The notes beneath the pieces were generated by a model. It was not told where the DNA came from, searched no databases, and saw only the letters and a list, made by a program, of their open reading frames with translations. This document shows, piece by piece, positions 1-13,600 of a stretch of DNA of 64,000 bases (position 1 is the first letter of the stretch; each line of letters starts with the position of its first letter). Where the stretch lies: positions 218,539 to 282,538 of the forward strand of contig NMRA01000143.1 in the NCBI GenBank assembly GCA_002633005.1, in the 5' to 3' direction. The DNA is from Phoronis australis (taxonomy: Eukaryota; Phoronida; Phoronidae). The position numbers and the translations under genes are program-made.

Positions 1-879
1 CCCCCCCCCCCTCCCACACGCATTTTACTGGAACAGCCCTAACCAAACTGGAAGCTAATCCCTAACAGAACTATGGAGAAGACTGTGTGTGGGCTGCCAG
101 CTTTTACGGATTTACCTGCATTTTATATCCTTTTAGGCCATAAGAATTTCTATGTATGAGGTTTAAAATGTCATGTATCATGGATTTTGAGAATTTATTT
201 TACATTAAAAAATCAGCTGTCAGAAGAAAATATAAATCACCTACTAAGTTATAGTTTTTTTTTGAAGTAAGATTGGAAGTTTGGGGCAGAAAGATCCAGT
301 AAATGATAGAAATAGTCCAAAGCCCAAGGTCCATCCCATAAGACATATCCCAGGTATCAGCGTATTATTGAATGCAAATTTCCTATCAGGTTTCCGTTTT
401 GTGATTGGTCAACTGACATTGACCTTTGAATGACTGACCAATGAAAAATGCATTTACATGGTTTAGCATTGCAGGATATCATCTGCCTTTGAAAATCATG
501 TCAAGATGTCGATCGCTGAGTTTTGGAAACAAATATTACAAGATATTGCACTGAGAAATGGGAAAGGAATTCACTATTTTCTGAATTCACCACTGGGCAT
601 GGATCAGAAATCACCGAGATTTGCCGAACACCTGACAATGGTCCGATAGTGAGAAATTGACCGTGTTAACCACATTACAAAAATTTTGAGCTCAGTTTTT
701 AATGGCCTGATTGAACATGATTTGAAGCTAAAATTCGTTGGTTTAGGGTATACTACGCCGCCTTGAACACTCAACTTTCCAAAACATTGCAAATTGAACG
801 GTCAAGTTTTCAGTTGAACAATGTGGATTATGCCAAATGAGAGGATGTCACTCTTGTAGTGATTAGAAAGTGTTCTTAC
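1..879. other. NSA2 last intron, no feature seen
   Basis: This stretch begins with a poly-C run and lies downstream of the last NSA2 exon visible in the window. No NSA2 C-terminal exon, other coding exon or RNA gene could be recognised, so it is taken as intron leading to an exon off the left edge. Confidence 0.6.
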
Positions 880-3800
880 CCCATATAACTTTTCCACCTT
901 GTGTAACTAGACCAAGCTCACTGATATTGACCTGAAACGGAAATTATCTATAGTGCGGCAGGAAACTTGAAATGTGGCACTCTCAACATCAGTCGCTTTA
1001 TTACGAACGAGTCTCAAAGAAGGTGAACTGGCACTTACACACAGTTCAAATAGGACAAACAACTGAAATGTTACAAAGACAACCTGAAATGTACAAGCTA
1101 GCCAGTAACAAGTGGTTTCCTTTCAACAATGTTCTTCTCTCACAAACTTTCATTCTATTTTATGCTATTCTCTGAGTAAACAGCTCCCTGGTATAATGTA
1201 CTGTAAGAGTAATATGACTCGGTGTAAGTACTTGTTAGTGAGATAAGAATGCACAACTGAACACAACCAAGACCACACCGTGTTTACTTCCTCTCCTTTC
1301 GTAATTACCTCTATCACTGTTCCCTTGGTGATAACCCCTAATGACGTATACATGGGTGAGCTTGGGTTCTTCTTGACACCAATGAGGGGCAGGCAGAATG
1401 TCGCCTTCAACTCGGGATGAGTGACGTGAGCTTTCTTGAAACGCAGAGCCTGGAAAAGATTGACACAATACATTCAATCATAGAGACTGACTAGAAATCA
1501 TAATGGAAACAACTTCTTAATGGAGCACCTCTTTTCAATGCGTAACACTGAAACCTGTCAGTGACAGATGAACTTTCACTCGACTGGTCTGAACATTTTC
1601 ATATTTATTTATTTATTTATTATTGTGATATTTAAAATGAGGGTGGCCTCTTCAGTGATAGCACTGCTTTCCAAGAGGGCCCTCAAAGAATTTCTATCAA
1701 TTTACATTTTCAAATTTCATTCAATTCTTGTTTGTTTCAAAATTGACAGGACTATGAAGAAAATGTTCAGTATCTGATACTTGGAAGACTCTTTATCATC
1801 AAGGTATGTTAATTTCCAAGTATTGACGAGAAGCAAGTTGTGAATGTTGCCGGTGATTGGCCAGTGTAATCAACTGAGGCCACAGGCATATCAAAAACTG
1901 CCCTAAGAGTCTCAACAGGTGCTTTCTCTGACAAAGCCAACAAAAACTTGCAGCCTTCGTGCTCTTTTCAATCTTTAGATGTCTCGTTGTTGTTATATGT
2001 TATTCAAGTCAACATAGCGCATTACTTCAGCAATGAATTATAATTTCGGGTTTGCCAAATGCAGTCTTGATACAGAGGCAATCGATCATCTCCAGTATGT
2101 CCAGCAATTCACTATATATAATTTAATGGCACAAAACTAGGAGACTGTCCAACTTGATATACAGGAAGAACTCCAGATTAGTCTCAAAACCACTCCAGAG
2201 ATGGCGCAGTGTGCGACTTTAATTCAGACCATGAAACAGTGTACTTACCATAGGCCTGATAAAACGTTCATATTTCGGTGGTTTTCGTGTAAACCCTTCA
2301 CCTACATATGTAACTTTGGTTACCATGCGCTTCCAAGCTTTCCCTGTAATTTTACACGACAGAAGTACAATTACAGTCTACCCACAATCCAATCAAACAA
2401 CTACAGCCTACCCAAAATGCACATTACTTAATCAATCACTCCTTAACAATCAATAACTGACAAAACAATTTTATTGAATTGCACGACGACTTAAAAATTG
2501 ACTTAGGAGCAAAGTCAACAGGGAATTGAGCAGTTGAACCCTAAAAAATGAACAGTTTAATGTGTAACTACAAGCAGGAATGTGACATTACAAATGTCTT
2601 GAGTCGACCTCCTTCAACACACTTCATGCACAGGTATATCTGAACACACTGAGAATGCTAAAACACTTAACAAATAGCTTCCATACTTTTTGTCTTTCCT
2701 GTCTTGACCACTCTGAACATTTCAGCTTCACTGACTCCTTTCACTTTAGGTATTGGCACCTCCCACTTTCCCTAAAGAAAAACAAGGAGCAACTTGAGTG
2801 ACCAGCACACATAAAGGCAACAAGTGAATCTTGCACATCCAGATTACAGTGCTCCATACATCAATAGTTGATCAAGTAAAAATACAAACACGGTCCAAAA
2901 GGAGAGCAGATCCTGATTTATCTGCTCGACCACTTTTGCACGGCAGTAATGAAGCCTGCATCCATCCAAACATAAGTAACATGCCCGCATAAACTGTCGG
3001 TTAATGAGGTTAACGAAAATTTTATGATCAGCGTGAAGAGAGCTACTTAAAAAGCAAAATTAAACTGCGGTTTTGCCAAATTTGAATACGAATTTTGAAG
3101 CAAGAAGCAAGGTGATCAGCTGTTTTCAACATGTACATTTTCAATAAAAAATTGTTAATAAAACCTTATCAAATTCACTTCAGATTTCAATAGTTGGACG
3201 CACGAATTTGCTTAATACGAAATTAAACGTCAAGCTGTGAGCCTGCTACAGCCGTCCACTCACCGCCTTCTCTTTGCGTTTCTGTTTCACCATATTGGAG
3301 AGCACTTTGGCACGAGACTGTCCCTCTCTGTCTAGGAGGTAGGCAGGTACTGCACCCTCAGGCACCGTGTCGTCTGACTTCTGTTTGGTCTGCCGCTCCT
3401 CATGCATTTTAAGCCTGGGGAAGAAAGTCTCGCACATAATCCCAGATTATTAGCAGATTTCATTCAGAACTGATACCTAAGTCAAAGATAAATGATCAAC
3501 TCTAAATTGAGGGTGGGAGTGAAACAAGAGACAGGTGGGCTATGGGCAAACAATCCCTCCTGAAAAATTTATAAAAATCACACGAAATTCCCCTCATGAG
3601 GCCTGAAAATTCCCCTCAAGTGATTAAAAATTCCCCTCGAGGTTGGAATCACTTGTGACTCACACAGGCAACGATTTGAAATGGTACAAAATGTTAGTTT
3701 TGGCTACTTGTGCAAGAGCCTATGAGGGAAGGCACTAGGAGTGGTAGGTGATATTGATGGCGATGGGGGGAGGGGGTGGGGGTAGAACTTTCCCCTCACC

Positions 3801-6800
3801 CAAAACATTCCCCTCTCAGAAGGCAATCTTTCTCCTCAAGTGAAGGAGGGCATTGTGGGCTATTAGTTATACAATGTCTGTACACCTATTCATTGACATA
3901 CACTTCGTCTTCTAATATGTACACCTATTCATTGACATACACTTCATCTTCTAATATTTACTTTCTTGGGGACACCACATGTAATCCTTCATTAACATGC
4001 AGTCAAATTTCAAGCACGAGTCTAGAAAATGCCTACTTTCATTGACCTAGTTTGCAGTGTTTCCAAAGTAAGCAATGTGATGACTTCAGTAACAAGAATT
4101 AACTTGATCTAGCAAGTTGCTAATAATGTCGAACCTGTTGTTCTCTGCAGTGAAACTTGCTTCCGTATTGATTACCCTGGAAACACTTCGATTAGAATTA
4201 AGATTAGAAGAAACAACAAAGGACGTGTCTCCAATGCTACAGACACAGCACAGCACGTGTCAACAAAACCAGACACAATGCAAAATGTGTCACCAGTGCA
4301 ACAGACACAATGCAAGACGTGTGATAAATGCTGCAGAAATAACAGGACGTGTCATTAATGGTACAGACACAATGCAGGACTTACGTTTTCTTCATCTGTA
4401 CCTTTTCAGAATGCCTCTTTTTGTTGTACATCTTAGCTCTACAAAAAAATAACACAAAGTTCATCTAGTCAACATACATTTACCTTTATTCCAATCAAAT
4501 CCAGTCTCAGTTCCTAAATGTGGGTCAAACTAAGTCAACCAACTAGGAAAAGTCTAGAATTAAAAAATCTTTAAATTCATTTTTGGAGTAGTGAAAACCA
4601 CTGGGAATTCTGAAAGAGCCCCTGATATCATTAAGCCCTATGGGGCTTTTTCTTGATCACATTTCTAGCATAGGAATGGCGTATTCAAAATGTGACAAAA
4701 TGTCAATATTTTCTCAATTTTGGCCCTTTAAAGGAATCATCAGGCTACTCTTACACATGTGCGCACCCAGGGAGGGGCTTGGGGGCTCAAACAAGCCCCC
4801 CCCCACCCTATTTGGCGAAGTGGACAAAAAGGTATAGCTCAGAGAAACAAAAACTCCGAAAAAAGTAGAAAACCAGACATAAGTCCACTAAAAAGACAGA
4901 AACTACCAAAATTCAGTGAATGCACAATTCATAGCTCTGAACGTACCCCGTGAATCTTAGTAAAAGGTCCACATTCTCAAAAAATTTGAGCCCCCTATTT
5001 TTAGGCTAGGTACATACTTGTTGCAATAGACAAACTGCTGAAAAAGGAATCCTGGCTGGTATTCCAAGTCACCTAAAGCTAAAAACTCTTAAGTAGAAGC
5101 AACAAGTCACCACCTCAATCACTGACTTTTTTCTAATCTCATTTGCACACACTTACTTCCTCTTACAACAATTCTAAAGCAAACCGCTGAATGAAGGTGA
5201 TGTGGTAAGCCATAAAAATGCCAAAAGAACACCAGCATTTTTCTCCTGGAACGAACACCACGGGAGCTTTTTTTTTGATGTGCCCAAAAGAGCCACCTCG
5301 ACATCCCGGTATACCTATGGTATCAGTGAACATAATTCGCAAGAAAACTAAAAAACACGTACTTGAGACCACGTAGTTTCTTTGCTTTCTTTGCATCTTC
5401 GTGGACAGAGCGAGCCTCTTTTTTCCTCCTGGAATAAATATGTTAATTATATTAATAATTATGTCAATAATAGTGATAAATTAACAACTGTTCTACAGCT
5501 GCTAAAGCTGGCCTTTATGTTAACTCAAGAGTTTGGTGGAACATAAATTTTATCACCGATGGCAACAACATGAGGCAGTTATTATCTCTTAGATGGAATA
5601 CGAAAATTCCATGTTCTTGAATCATGAACATTGAATTAACCACGCACCATTGTTGTTATCCTGTTATCTTCAAACTGCTTGTAACGAACTTAACTTACAC
5701 ACAAGGTTGTCATTGTTTACTGATAGGAACAATCCACCAAGAAATCAAGAACAAGACCTGCCCCCTAAACAAATGTTACAAGATCTAGGCCTAGTCATAA
5801 TCCACACGCTTACTTTCTTTCATGGTGATCCAGTCGGTAACCATGGCGCTTCCTGTGAAGCTCAATGTGCTCGTTTTGTGGCTGAAACAAACACATTAAC
5901 ATAAAACAACACTCAACATATGTTTAACAAGGCTATAAACTTGTCTTCCGTCAAAGAAACAAACTTGTGATTTAGCCCCACCAGCACTATGAAATTGATC
6001 TGAAAGTGTTCGTCAGTCAAACCAAAGGTGACTGCTAGGCTTAGAAATAACTAACCGTTTATTAAATCAGCTTTTGGCCACAGTAGGATTAAAAACCGGA
6101 CGATTGCCGCAAAAATAAAAAAGTTCATCTTCAATCAATGTTTTGTCTGTTCATTAGACATCATCATGATCGTATTTACAAAGGACAGCAAGTGCCAACA
6201 TACAGCTCAGGTAACATCCATAAATTGAAGTGAGAGATACAGGGAATATAGTCAGTAGCTGGTCATCTGAGCAAAATAATTACATCCCTAACTGGAAAAT
6301 TTCACCAAAATCGACAAACATACAGGTAGTATTAGGATGAGAACCCAGCAGCTATGGACATCTGTTTGCAATGTCTGCAATCCCACAGGTCAGTAGCCTT
6401 GAAACCAAGCTGCCTAATTACAAACATCATTAAAAACAGCTCTCTATAGCAAGCGGAAAAGTATTTTGTAATCGGTGTGAAAACAATCACATTAGTCTGT
6501 TATTCTGCAGTTAAATTTCTGGATTAATTTCCAGTGCCATAACATAGAGCCATCTAATGGCAATCTCTGTTTTAACAGGACTTTCACATGATTTCTGTCT
6601 TGATTGAAGTTCACATACTTAGATATGAAAGTTATGACAGAAACACCTCTGTAGGGTAAATTGAGGCCATGAAAATACTTGACGTGTGCTGGATGCTTCA
6701 TAGGACTTGAAGCCACGAAAATACCCAATGTGTTCCCAGTGCACCAATTTACTGCCACAGGGTCGCTTTTCCAAATAAGACACTTGGTCAGATAGCGCTT

Positions 6801-7472
6801 AGAGTGACCATCGACGGTGAAGGTCCTAGACGCTTCATACGCTGGAAGCTTTTTGGCCAATTATGCCTCACACTGACTAAAACATCAAAGTCACATTGTT
6901 ATAAATATCTTTTGCGCATAGAGGGACACCTTAGGAGGCCGTCGATGTATTTAATTCCTTCCAACTCGAACAAATACTCCCGTAATCAATTTTTTTCTTC
7001 AGCAGTCCCTAGTTTAGTTCCCAAAATCGGTAACTCACCATGGTCCCCTGGCGTGCGAAGAGTGAAAATGGGCAGTTACCGATTTTGGGAACTGAACCAG
7101 AGACTGCTCGAAGAAAAAGTTTGATAACGGGGGTATTTGTTCGAGTTGGAAGGAATTTACATCATCAATGATGATCAATGGCCTCCTGGCTAAGGGGTCC
7201 CTCTATGCGCAAAACGTATTTATAATAACGTGACTTTGATGTTTTAGAAAGTGTAAGGCCTAATCGCCGAAAAGCTTCCGGCGTATGAAGCGCCTGGGAG
7301 CTCCACTGAGTAGGCCTACTGCGGTGCAGGTAGAGCAGAGCCAGAGAGACCCTTCTTCAGCCTCAGGCTCAGGAGGCTCAGGCTTCACTCTTCACCGACT
7401 TCACTCGAGGCCAGTGTTTTAGGAAAATATAAGAGTGTGTAACGTTAAAATGTACCACAAATGAATTACCAT
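880..7472 (-). CDS. NSA2: NSA2 ribosome biogenesis factor (3' end off window)
   Basis: NSA2 is a nucleolar factor of pre-60S particles, needed for 27S pre-rRNA processing. Coding exons on the minus strand, 5' to 3': 7472-7470 (ATG only, inferred), 5881-5814, 5428-5363, 4438-4385, 3414-3264, 2771-2687, 2343-2249, 1449-1309 and 931-880. Every junction has AG/GT borders and the phases join without error, giving residues 1-238 plus one base of the next codon. The family is about 260 residues, so roughly 22 C-terminal residues lie in an exon beyond base 1; none was found in 1-879. Diagnostic stretches are [20 protein letters not shown] (exon 3414-3264), [12 protein letters not shown] (exon 2343-2249) and [19 protein letters not shown] (exon 1449-1309). 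The N-terminal third is very basic. The gene is divergent from HNRNPM. The family call is very sure; the lone-ATG first exon is less certain (0.6). Confidence 0.95.
3880..3957. repeat. 39-bp direct duplication
   Basis: Two adjacent 39-bp units (3880-3918 and 3919-3957) are nearly identical. They lie in an NSA2 intron, and no function is apparent. Confidence 0.85.
4770..5012. repeat. G/C-run inverted-repeat relic in NSA2 intron
   Basis: A run reading GGGGGCTCAAAC near 4785 is matched in inverted orientation by TTTGAGCCCCC near 4990. This resembles a decayed MITE of about 240 bp. Only the short ends match, so the call is tentative. Confidence 0.35.
6830..7293. mobile_element. Foldback element with 200-bp arms
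   Basis: Bases 6830-7035 and 7074-7293 are imperfect reverse complements across their whole length, with a loop of about 38 bp. Matched landmarks include TTTTGCGCATAGAGGGAC, CCTTCCAACTCGAACAAATA and TTCCCAAAATCGGTAACT, each found in the opposite orientation in the other arm. The ends carry a small internal palindrome (GCCGGAAGCTTTTCGGC). It sits in NSA2 intron 1, between the inferred first exon and exon 2. There is no coding capacity, so it is a non-autonomous foldback or MITE element. A half copy lies at 27551-27692. Short ORFs on either strand here are artefacts of the arms. Confidence 0.85.
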
Positions 7473-7649
7473 AACGAGCAAATTCTACAGTCCGACGGTA
7501 AACTCTACAACAACACTGTCTAAGCAAGTTGACTATGGTAGAAATACACCACAGCTGACTCCAACACACACTACACACTCGTGTTTTTTAAATAGGAAAG
7601 TCTTCTGAGCATGCGCAGTAAGAATTGTGGGATTGACTCAAGCGGCAGC
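7473..7649. promoter_or_regulatory. Bidirectional NSA2/HNRNPM promoter
   Basis: Only 177 bp separate the inferred NSA2 start codon (7472, minus) from the HNRNPM start (7650, plus). The interval must hold both promoters and 5' UTRs. An NRF1-like GCATGCGCA lies at 7609-7617, and an A/T-rich TTTAAATAGG lies near 7587. The HNRNPM start sits in an ATGGCGG context, which resembles a YY1 element over the start codon as seen in many housekeeping genes. Transcription start sites are not known. The site assignments are motif matches only. Confidence 0.6.
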
Positions 7650-10600
7650 ATGGCGGACATGTTTGAGGGTGTCGATGATTCGATTTTGGATGTTGCAAAA
7701 GAAGATCAAGATGATTTAAGCAATTCTCCTCGGGCACAAGAAAGGCAAGCTTATATATCTTGAAAGGAAGATTTTTTAATAATCACTGTGCATTGTTCTC
7801 AGAACTGTTTGGAAAGGCTAACGAAACCAGAGGCCGAAGACTTTCTTTGTCAAAAAGAGTGACTGCGCGTCGAACACGTCAACACAGCACGCTATGTTGC
7901 AAACTGTTTTCTTGGAGATGTTTATTTACTAGCATTTCTTGTGCGAAAACTGACATTTTTCTTTTTCAAACATATGCTGCAATAAATCATGAATATCCAA
8001 TCAATAGACGAAAACTAGAAGTGCAGCTTTTAGTTTTATTTTTCGTTCCGTTTCACTTTCGTTTTTCATGTTGCTCCATTTTTCACACGGTTTCAATCGT
8101 TCTGGTGTTGCATTTTTAACGGGAAGAGCAAATGACGTGAATTTTTGCATGTGGATTCCTTGAAGTATGGCCTTTCAAAAAGTCTGCGAGAGCGTATTTC
8201 TCAGATTTACCGTTTTTGAGTTATTTGACTTTGAATTTAAAAAAATGGCAAATTTTCTCGAAAATGTTTATGATTTTTGCCAAACTACCACTTTAGAACA
8301 GGCTTTCAGAAGATATTTTCCATTGTGCGCTACGTGTACGACGTCTACTTTTTGAATAATTCGAGATTTTCGGATACCGTTGTTCCAATTCGGTCACCTT
8401 TGCAAGGTAAGGACCCAGCTGGCTGGCTTTCAGTTCACTTTGTTTTGGTTATGCCTAGTTGACCCAGACTGACCCAGCCAGCACTGTCCTACTGTAGACT
8501 GGACCGTCATGTTGCGCCATCTATTGTTCTTTATTGTAGTTGATTGTATGCTCTCTGTTTGATTTCTTCGCTAGTCACATGAATGTTATCGTGTTATTCA
8601 TAATTGCTGCCTTGATCGTCATGATTGTCGTCGTTCCCCTTATCGTCGTTTTTCGATTAATTCCGCCAAGTGTCGCTCCTCCGAGCGCTCTCGTCCTCTA
8701 TTGTGTTTGCTTTTCCTTCACAAGAATTCGCAATCCTCAGTTCATGAAATCTCATTAAAAAAGCAGCGTTTATTTGCCGGTAAAACAGCGTCAAGAATAA
8801 CACTCTTGTATGGAAAAGTTTGACTTCCCGCATATACTAATGACTGTTTTCATTAAAAGATTTTTGTGACCTTGCAGCTACCAAAGGTATGATTTTGGGC
8901 AAGTTTGTGTTCCAGGGGTTAACTACCTTGTCGAGCATGTGTTTAAATACTTAAGTGCAGACGAGTTATGTGTCTACATTGCACTAGCGAGCAGTCTGAA
9001 GTCGAGATAGGTGTATGTCAACCAGAAGTTGTGTTGGTTCCTGATTTATAGCTGTAAACAACTGGTCCATTATTTAGTAATTACCTTGTTCTCAACATCA
9101 AATATAGCTATAAGTGCCCTCCTTCATCGTGCACAACAGGTGGTCTCCTTGTCTTTCGCATGCATCCCCAGATCATAGACATGACTTGGTTGTTTGTCAC
9201 TGTAGTAAAATCCACGTTCACTTGCGGGTGCGCAAGTCAAGTTTCCATATTTTTCGGCCTTTGTTTTGCAAACTAGATTCTGGTTTATGGGGTCGCTGAT
9301 TCGATTCCTGGTTGTATTAAGGAAAATTATAGCTAACAATAGAATACAAGTTCAAAGATGTATTTACATGCTCCTAATTATGCTTATGGCTAATGTATAC
9401 CAGGAACACTGCTATTTTAACATAATCTATTCTATGCTAAACAAAGTGCAGTTGTATTCATTGACAACTTGTAAATGTGAAAACAAGAAAATCTGCAAAT
9501 AGAAGACCTTTGCACTAATGATGTACCTCGTGGACTCTCATCATGAATTGTTATTCTCCAACACCACGTCACGATACTTACTGGACATGGTTCGATGATT
9601 TACAGTGGATCATTTTCGCCACAAAAACTCATTATTAAGACCATTGGCAATTTTCAACCTACTTCATATTCACATCATCACCATATGTGGTATTTCTAAC
9701 TAATTTGGTCAAGCAATCACAGAGATAAGGAATTGGCCTGCAAGTTCCACTTTACTTCGCCTAGGAAGAGATGATGGTCTGTCCACTCTGTTCCATTAGA
9801 GTATGACTTTCCTTGCTGTCCGTACAATTCGTTGATATAATACTGGTCTGATCCTGAACTTATTAGATCGAGCACAACATGCTGTTATTCAAAGCGCATC
9901 TTGGTTATTAAATAACGTGCAAAAGCACACATTATTTCCATGTTACCTGTTTGCTAACTGCTGTTTAAAACACTGTCATCATGTTGTAGATCCCGCTCAA
10001 GGTCACCACTTAGCAGCCCACGCAATCACAGACGCGACCACGATGGCAGAGACCGTGGTCGGCGTGATCGCTCCAGGTCACGTGACCGAGATAGGCAACG
10101 CAAGATCAACTCTAGGAAAGTCCTCATCACAAATATTCCATACGAGACGACGTGGCAAAAAATTAAAGATCTTTGCCGGCGGGAACTGGATGCTGTTCCG
10201 TACATCGAGATGTATGAAACTCCAGAGGGGAAGCCACTCGGTAGTTGGTAAGAATCCTAGTTTTATGGTGTTTCAAGGTCAAAAGTTCAAACTTGTGAAC
10301 TACATGGACATTGTCATTCTTAAATTGTTGGTGCATGAAAAACGTAATTATCTTGTCTTTTGTTGGGACGGTGACTCTCTGGTATTAAGACATTGAAGGA
10401 GTGACTGTGTCAACATTTGTGTCATTTAAACAATGGCAGTTTCTTTTTTTTAAGAATTTTTTTATCCATTTGAAGAGCATTTATTTACAGTCTCTTCTAG
10501 CCGGTGTCTTTTGGTGCAATTTTAAAGTTTCCAAAATTTCGCAGCTTTGTGTAGCACATCTTTTGAATCACTGTTTCCCCTTTGATACTTTTTGAATATG

Positions 10601-13600
10601 AGCACAGCCCCAGAAATCGCTTTGCATAATATCCAGGTTCTCATTCACTCCCTTGCAATTTGTGGTATTGCCTGCCAGTGAGCAAGGATTGGAACCCGGA
10701 GCTCAAACCACTGAGCCACACTGTCTCCTCTTTGATACTGCATTATAGCTGTAGCAATGCTCGCTATTTTTAGCATGGCTGAGTTTAGTGACAAAGATAC
10801 GGCGCAGAGGGCAGTGGACAAGCTTCACAGGATGAAGATGGGTGACAGGAATATCATTGTGAGAGAGGTGAGTCTCTTATACGATTGCACAGTTCACGCA
10901 CACCCGAGGTTCCTATGAGACTGGGAAGTATGTGACCTTCAGGTAAAATGTTGCAGCCAATATCAAAAGAAAAAATGTAAATGCTGATGATTTGATGAAA
11001 AACCTTGATGTCATGGTTACAAGAATTGTGGTGGGTGATGAATAGTTTCTAAATATCTTGTGTGTGCCTGGTAAGTACACATGTACTGTTGAAACGACTA
11101 TGAACTCAAGTTCCATTGAAGAAACTAGCTATCATCAGTAGTACTACTGTAAAGTTGGTCTTGACTTGTTCCTTACTCATCAGATGATAAGCGTTTTTGT
11201 CTTCAAAAAACTGACAGGTCGTCATCACTTGATGCAATGCTCGGTGACAAGTCAGTAAAGCCTCATCTCAAATACTTACAAATTACAAGTCAGTAAAGCC
11301 TCATCTCAAGTACTTACAAATTACAAGTCAGTAAAGCCTCATCTCAAGTACTTACAAATTACAAGTCAGTAAAGCCTCGTCTCAAATACTTACAAATTAC
11401 AAGTCAGTAAAGCCTCGTCTCAAGTACTTACAAATTACAAGTCAGTAAAGCCTCATCTCAAGTACTTACAAATTACANTAGGAACTGTGTGACCTTCAGG
11501 TAAAATGTTGCAGCCAATATCAAAAGAAAAAATGTAAATGCTGATGATTTGATGAAAAACCTTGATGTCATGGTTGCAAGAATTGCGGTGGGTCATGAAT
11601 AGTTTCTAAATATCTTGTGTGTGCCCGGTAGGTACACATGTACTGTTGAAACGACTATGAACTCAAGTTCCATTGAAGAAACTAGCTATCATCAGTAGTA
11701 CTACTGTAAAGTTGGTCTTGACTTGTTCCTTACTCATCAGATGATAAGCGTTTTTGTCTTAAAAAAACTGACAGTTCGTCATCACTTGATGCAATGCTCG
11801 GTGACAAGTCAGTAAAGCCTCATCTCAAATACTTACAAATTACAAGTCAGTAAAGCCTCATCTCGAGTACTTACAAATTACAAGTTCTTTCCAAACCCAT
11901 AAATCACTTTTATTTTGACTGGAGAACAATGTGAGACCAATATGATGCTAACTGGTCTGAGTCGAAATTCCTTTTTCATTGGAACCCGAGTTTATTATCC
12001 CCTTGATATTGCTCTTGTCAGCATAAAATGTCATCATTGTCGCAAAAATGCACTAAAATCTGATCTCTGCTTCTAGCAATGTAAAAGGCAAGTTATCATA
12101 AGTGCTACATTGGGTACCAAAATTCACACTCTGTTTTGATTCATAAACCAAGGGTGAAAGTCAAGTGATACGGGCAGTGAAGCTATTATGAAGTTGTAGG
12201 TGGGCTTCAGCAAAAACAAAGTTTGATAGATTGGTATTTAGGCTTTCTTTTGTTGTTAGAGGCAACTATGACCTAATGGATGTTTCTGGGTGGTGATCTA
12301 CTGTTATTTGGGTAGAACCTGCTAAAATTTCCTGTTGGTATCATTGTAAAAAATGCCTACCCATTGTGTGCAAACTTAAAAGTCAGAAAATAAGCCAAAT
12401 TAAATGAGTTTGTTGTAGAGATGGATTACGATCACCTTTTTGTGGACTATCATTTTGAGAAACTGCAAAAAGGTGAACCATCAGATCTCTCTGTATGTGA
12501 ACTGCAACATTACACAAATGTCATGTATCTTATTGGTAACAACTTGTTTTAGGAAACGGAAAAAGACCGCCGGAGATTTGAACGTGACCGTGGACTACTG
12601 GGCAGGTCTGGACAAGGCTCTTCATTCACCAGTGGTGCTGGTGGCCCCCGAGGGGGTGGATTTAGGGGCGCCGCTATGCCCAATGTCGACCTGCCACCTG
12701 GTATCACCATGGACATTCTGAATCGGTTGAACATCCAATTACCTGTTACAGACACTGTGTTTGTAGCTAATGTAGGTTTTTATGTCTCATGTACATCTCT
12801 CAACACATGTATACAGTCTGTTGACGGTAGTTTTGGACTGAGCTAATGCCTTGTAATTAACAAGTAATATTGATTTATATTACAATCTTTCAGCACGTAG
12901 ACCAACTCTGTTTCTGATAGAAGTTTTGTTCTTGTAGTGTTTGTCATGTGTTCTCAAATATCTTTGGCCTATGTTATCATTGTATTCACGTTTGTTCATG
13001 TGGCCTGCAAACTCTCTGTTTTCACATGTTCCTTGTGTTCGCAACACGTCTCATTTTTCTTCAAATGTTGTGTTCTGTTGTCTCACATGCCTTGTTATCA
13101 TTGCATTTCCAAGTTTTCTGTCCTACTTCACATTTCCCAAAAATGGTTTGTACCCAAACATGGTGACTACGTATGCTTATCACATGTCCTGTCGTTCGTG
13201 TTGTAGCTATATTACAAAGTGACGGAGAATGATTTGCGTGAAGTCTTTGAGCTGTCCGGCCCCGTTGTCCACGTAGAACTAAAGAAGGACAAGGACGGCA
13301 AGAGTAAAGGCTACGGTACCGTCCGCTTTAACACAGAGTTTGAGGCTGTCCAGGCAGTCTGTATCCTTCACTCACCAGTTGTCTTGGACATTGTTTCCGT
13401 ATTTTGACAACCAGCTTTGTCTTTTGAATGACGGGCGTCAAACTGGTTCTTAGTATCCGTGTTCTTTGTAAGTGACTGTTGATGCCAAAAATAGCTGTAT
13501 TGTGCTTGGGTGTGGTTGTGGTGGTTTCAGTTTTTGGTATTAAAAGATTGTTTTAAGGAATTGACTCATTAAGAAAGGATGGCTTATATGAAGGTGCGAG

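Noticed and set aside
6492-7124. ORFs of 106-122 codons on both strands
   Set aside because: They fall on the arms of the foldback element and show no protein-like features.
9917-10396. Open frame of 159 codons over HNRNPM exon 2
   Set aside because: It is a different frame from the RRM1 exon and reads through both introns. The true exon is defined by splice sites and RRM sequence.
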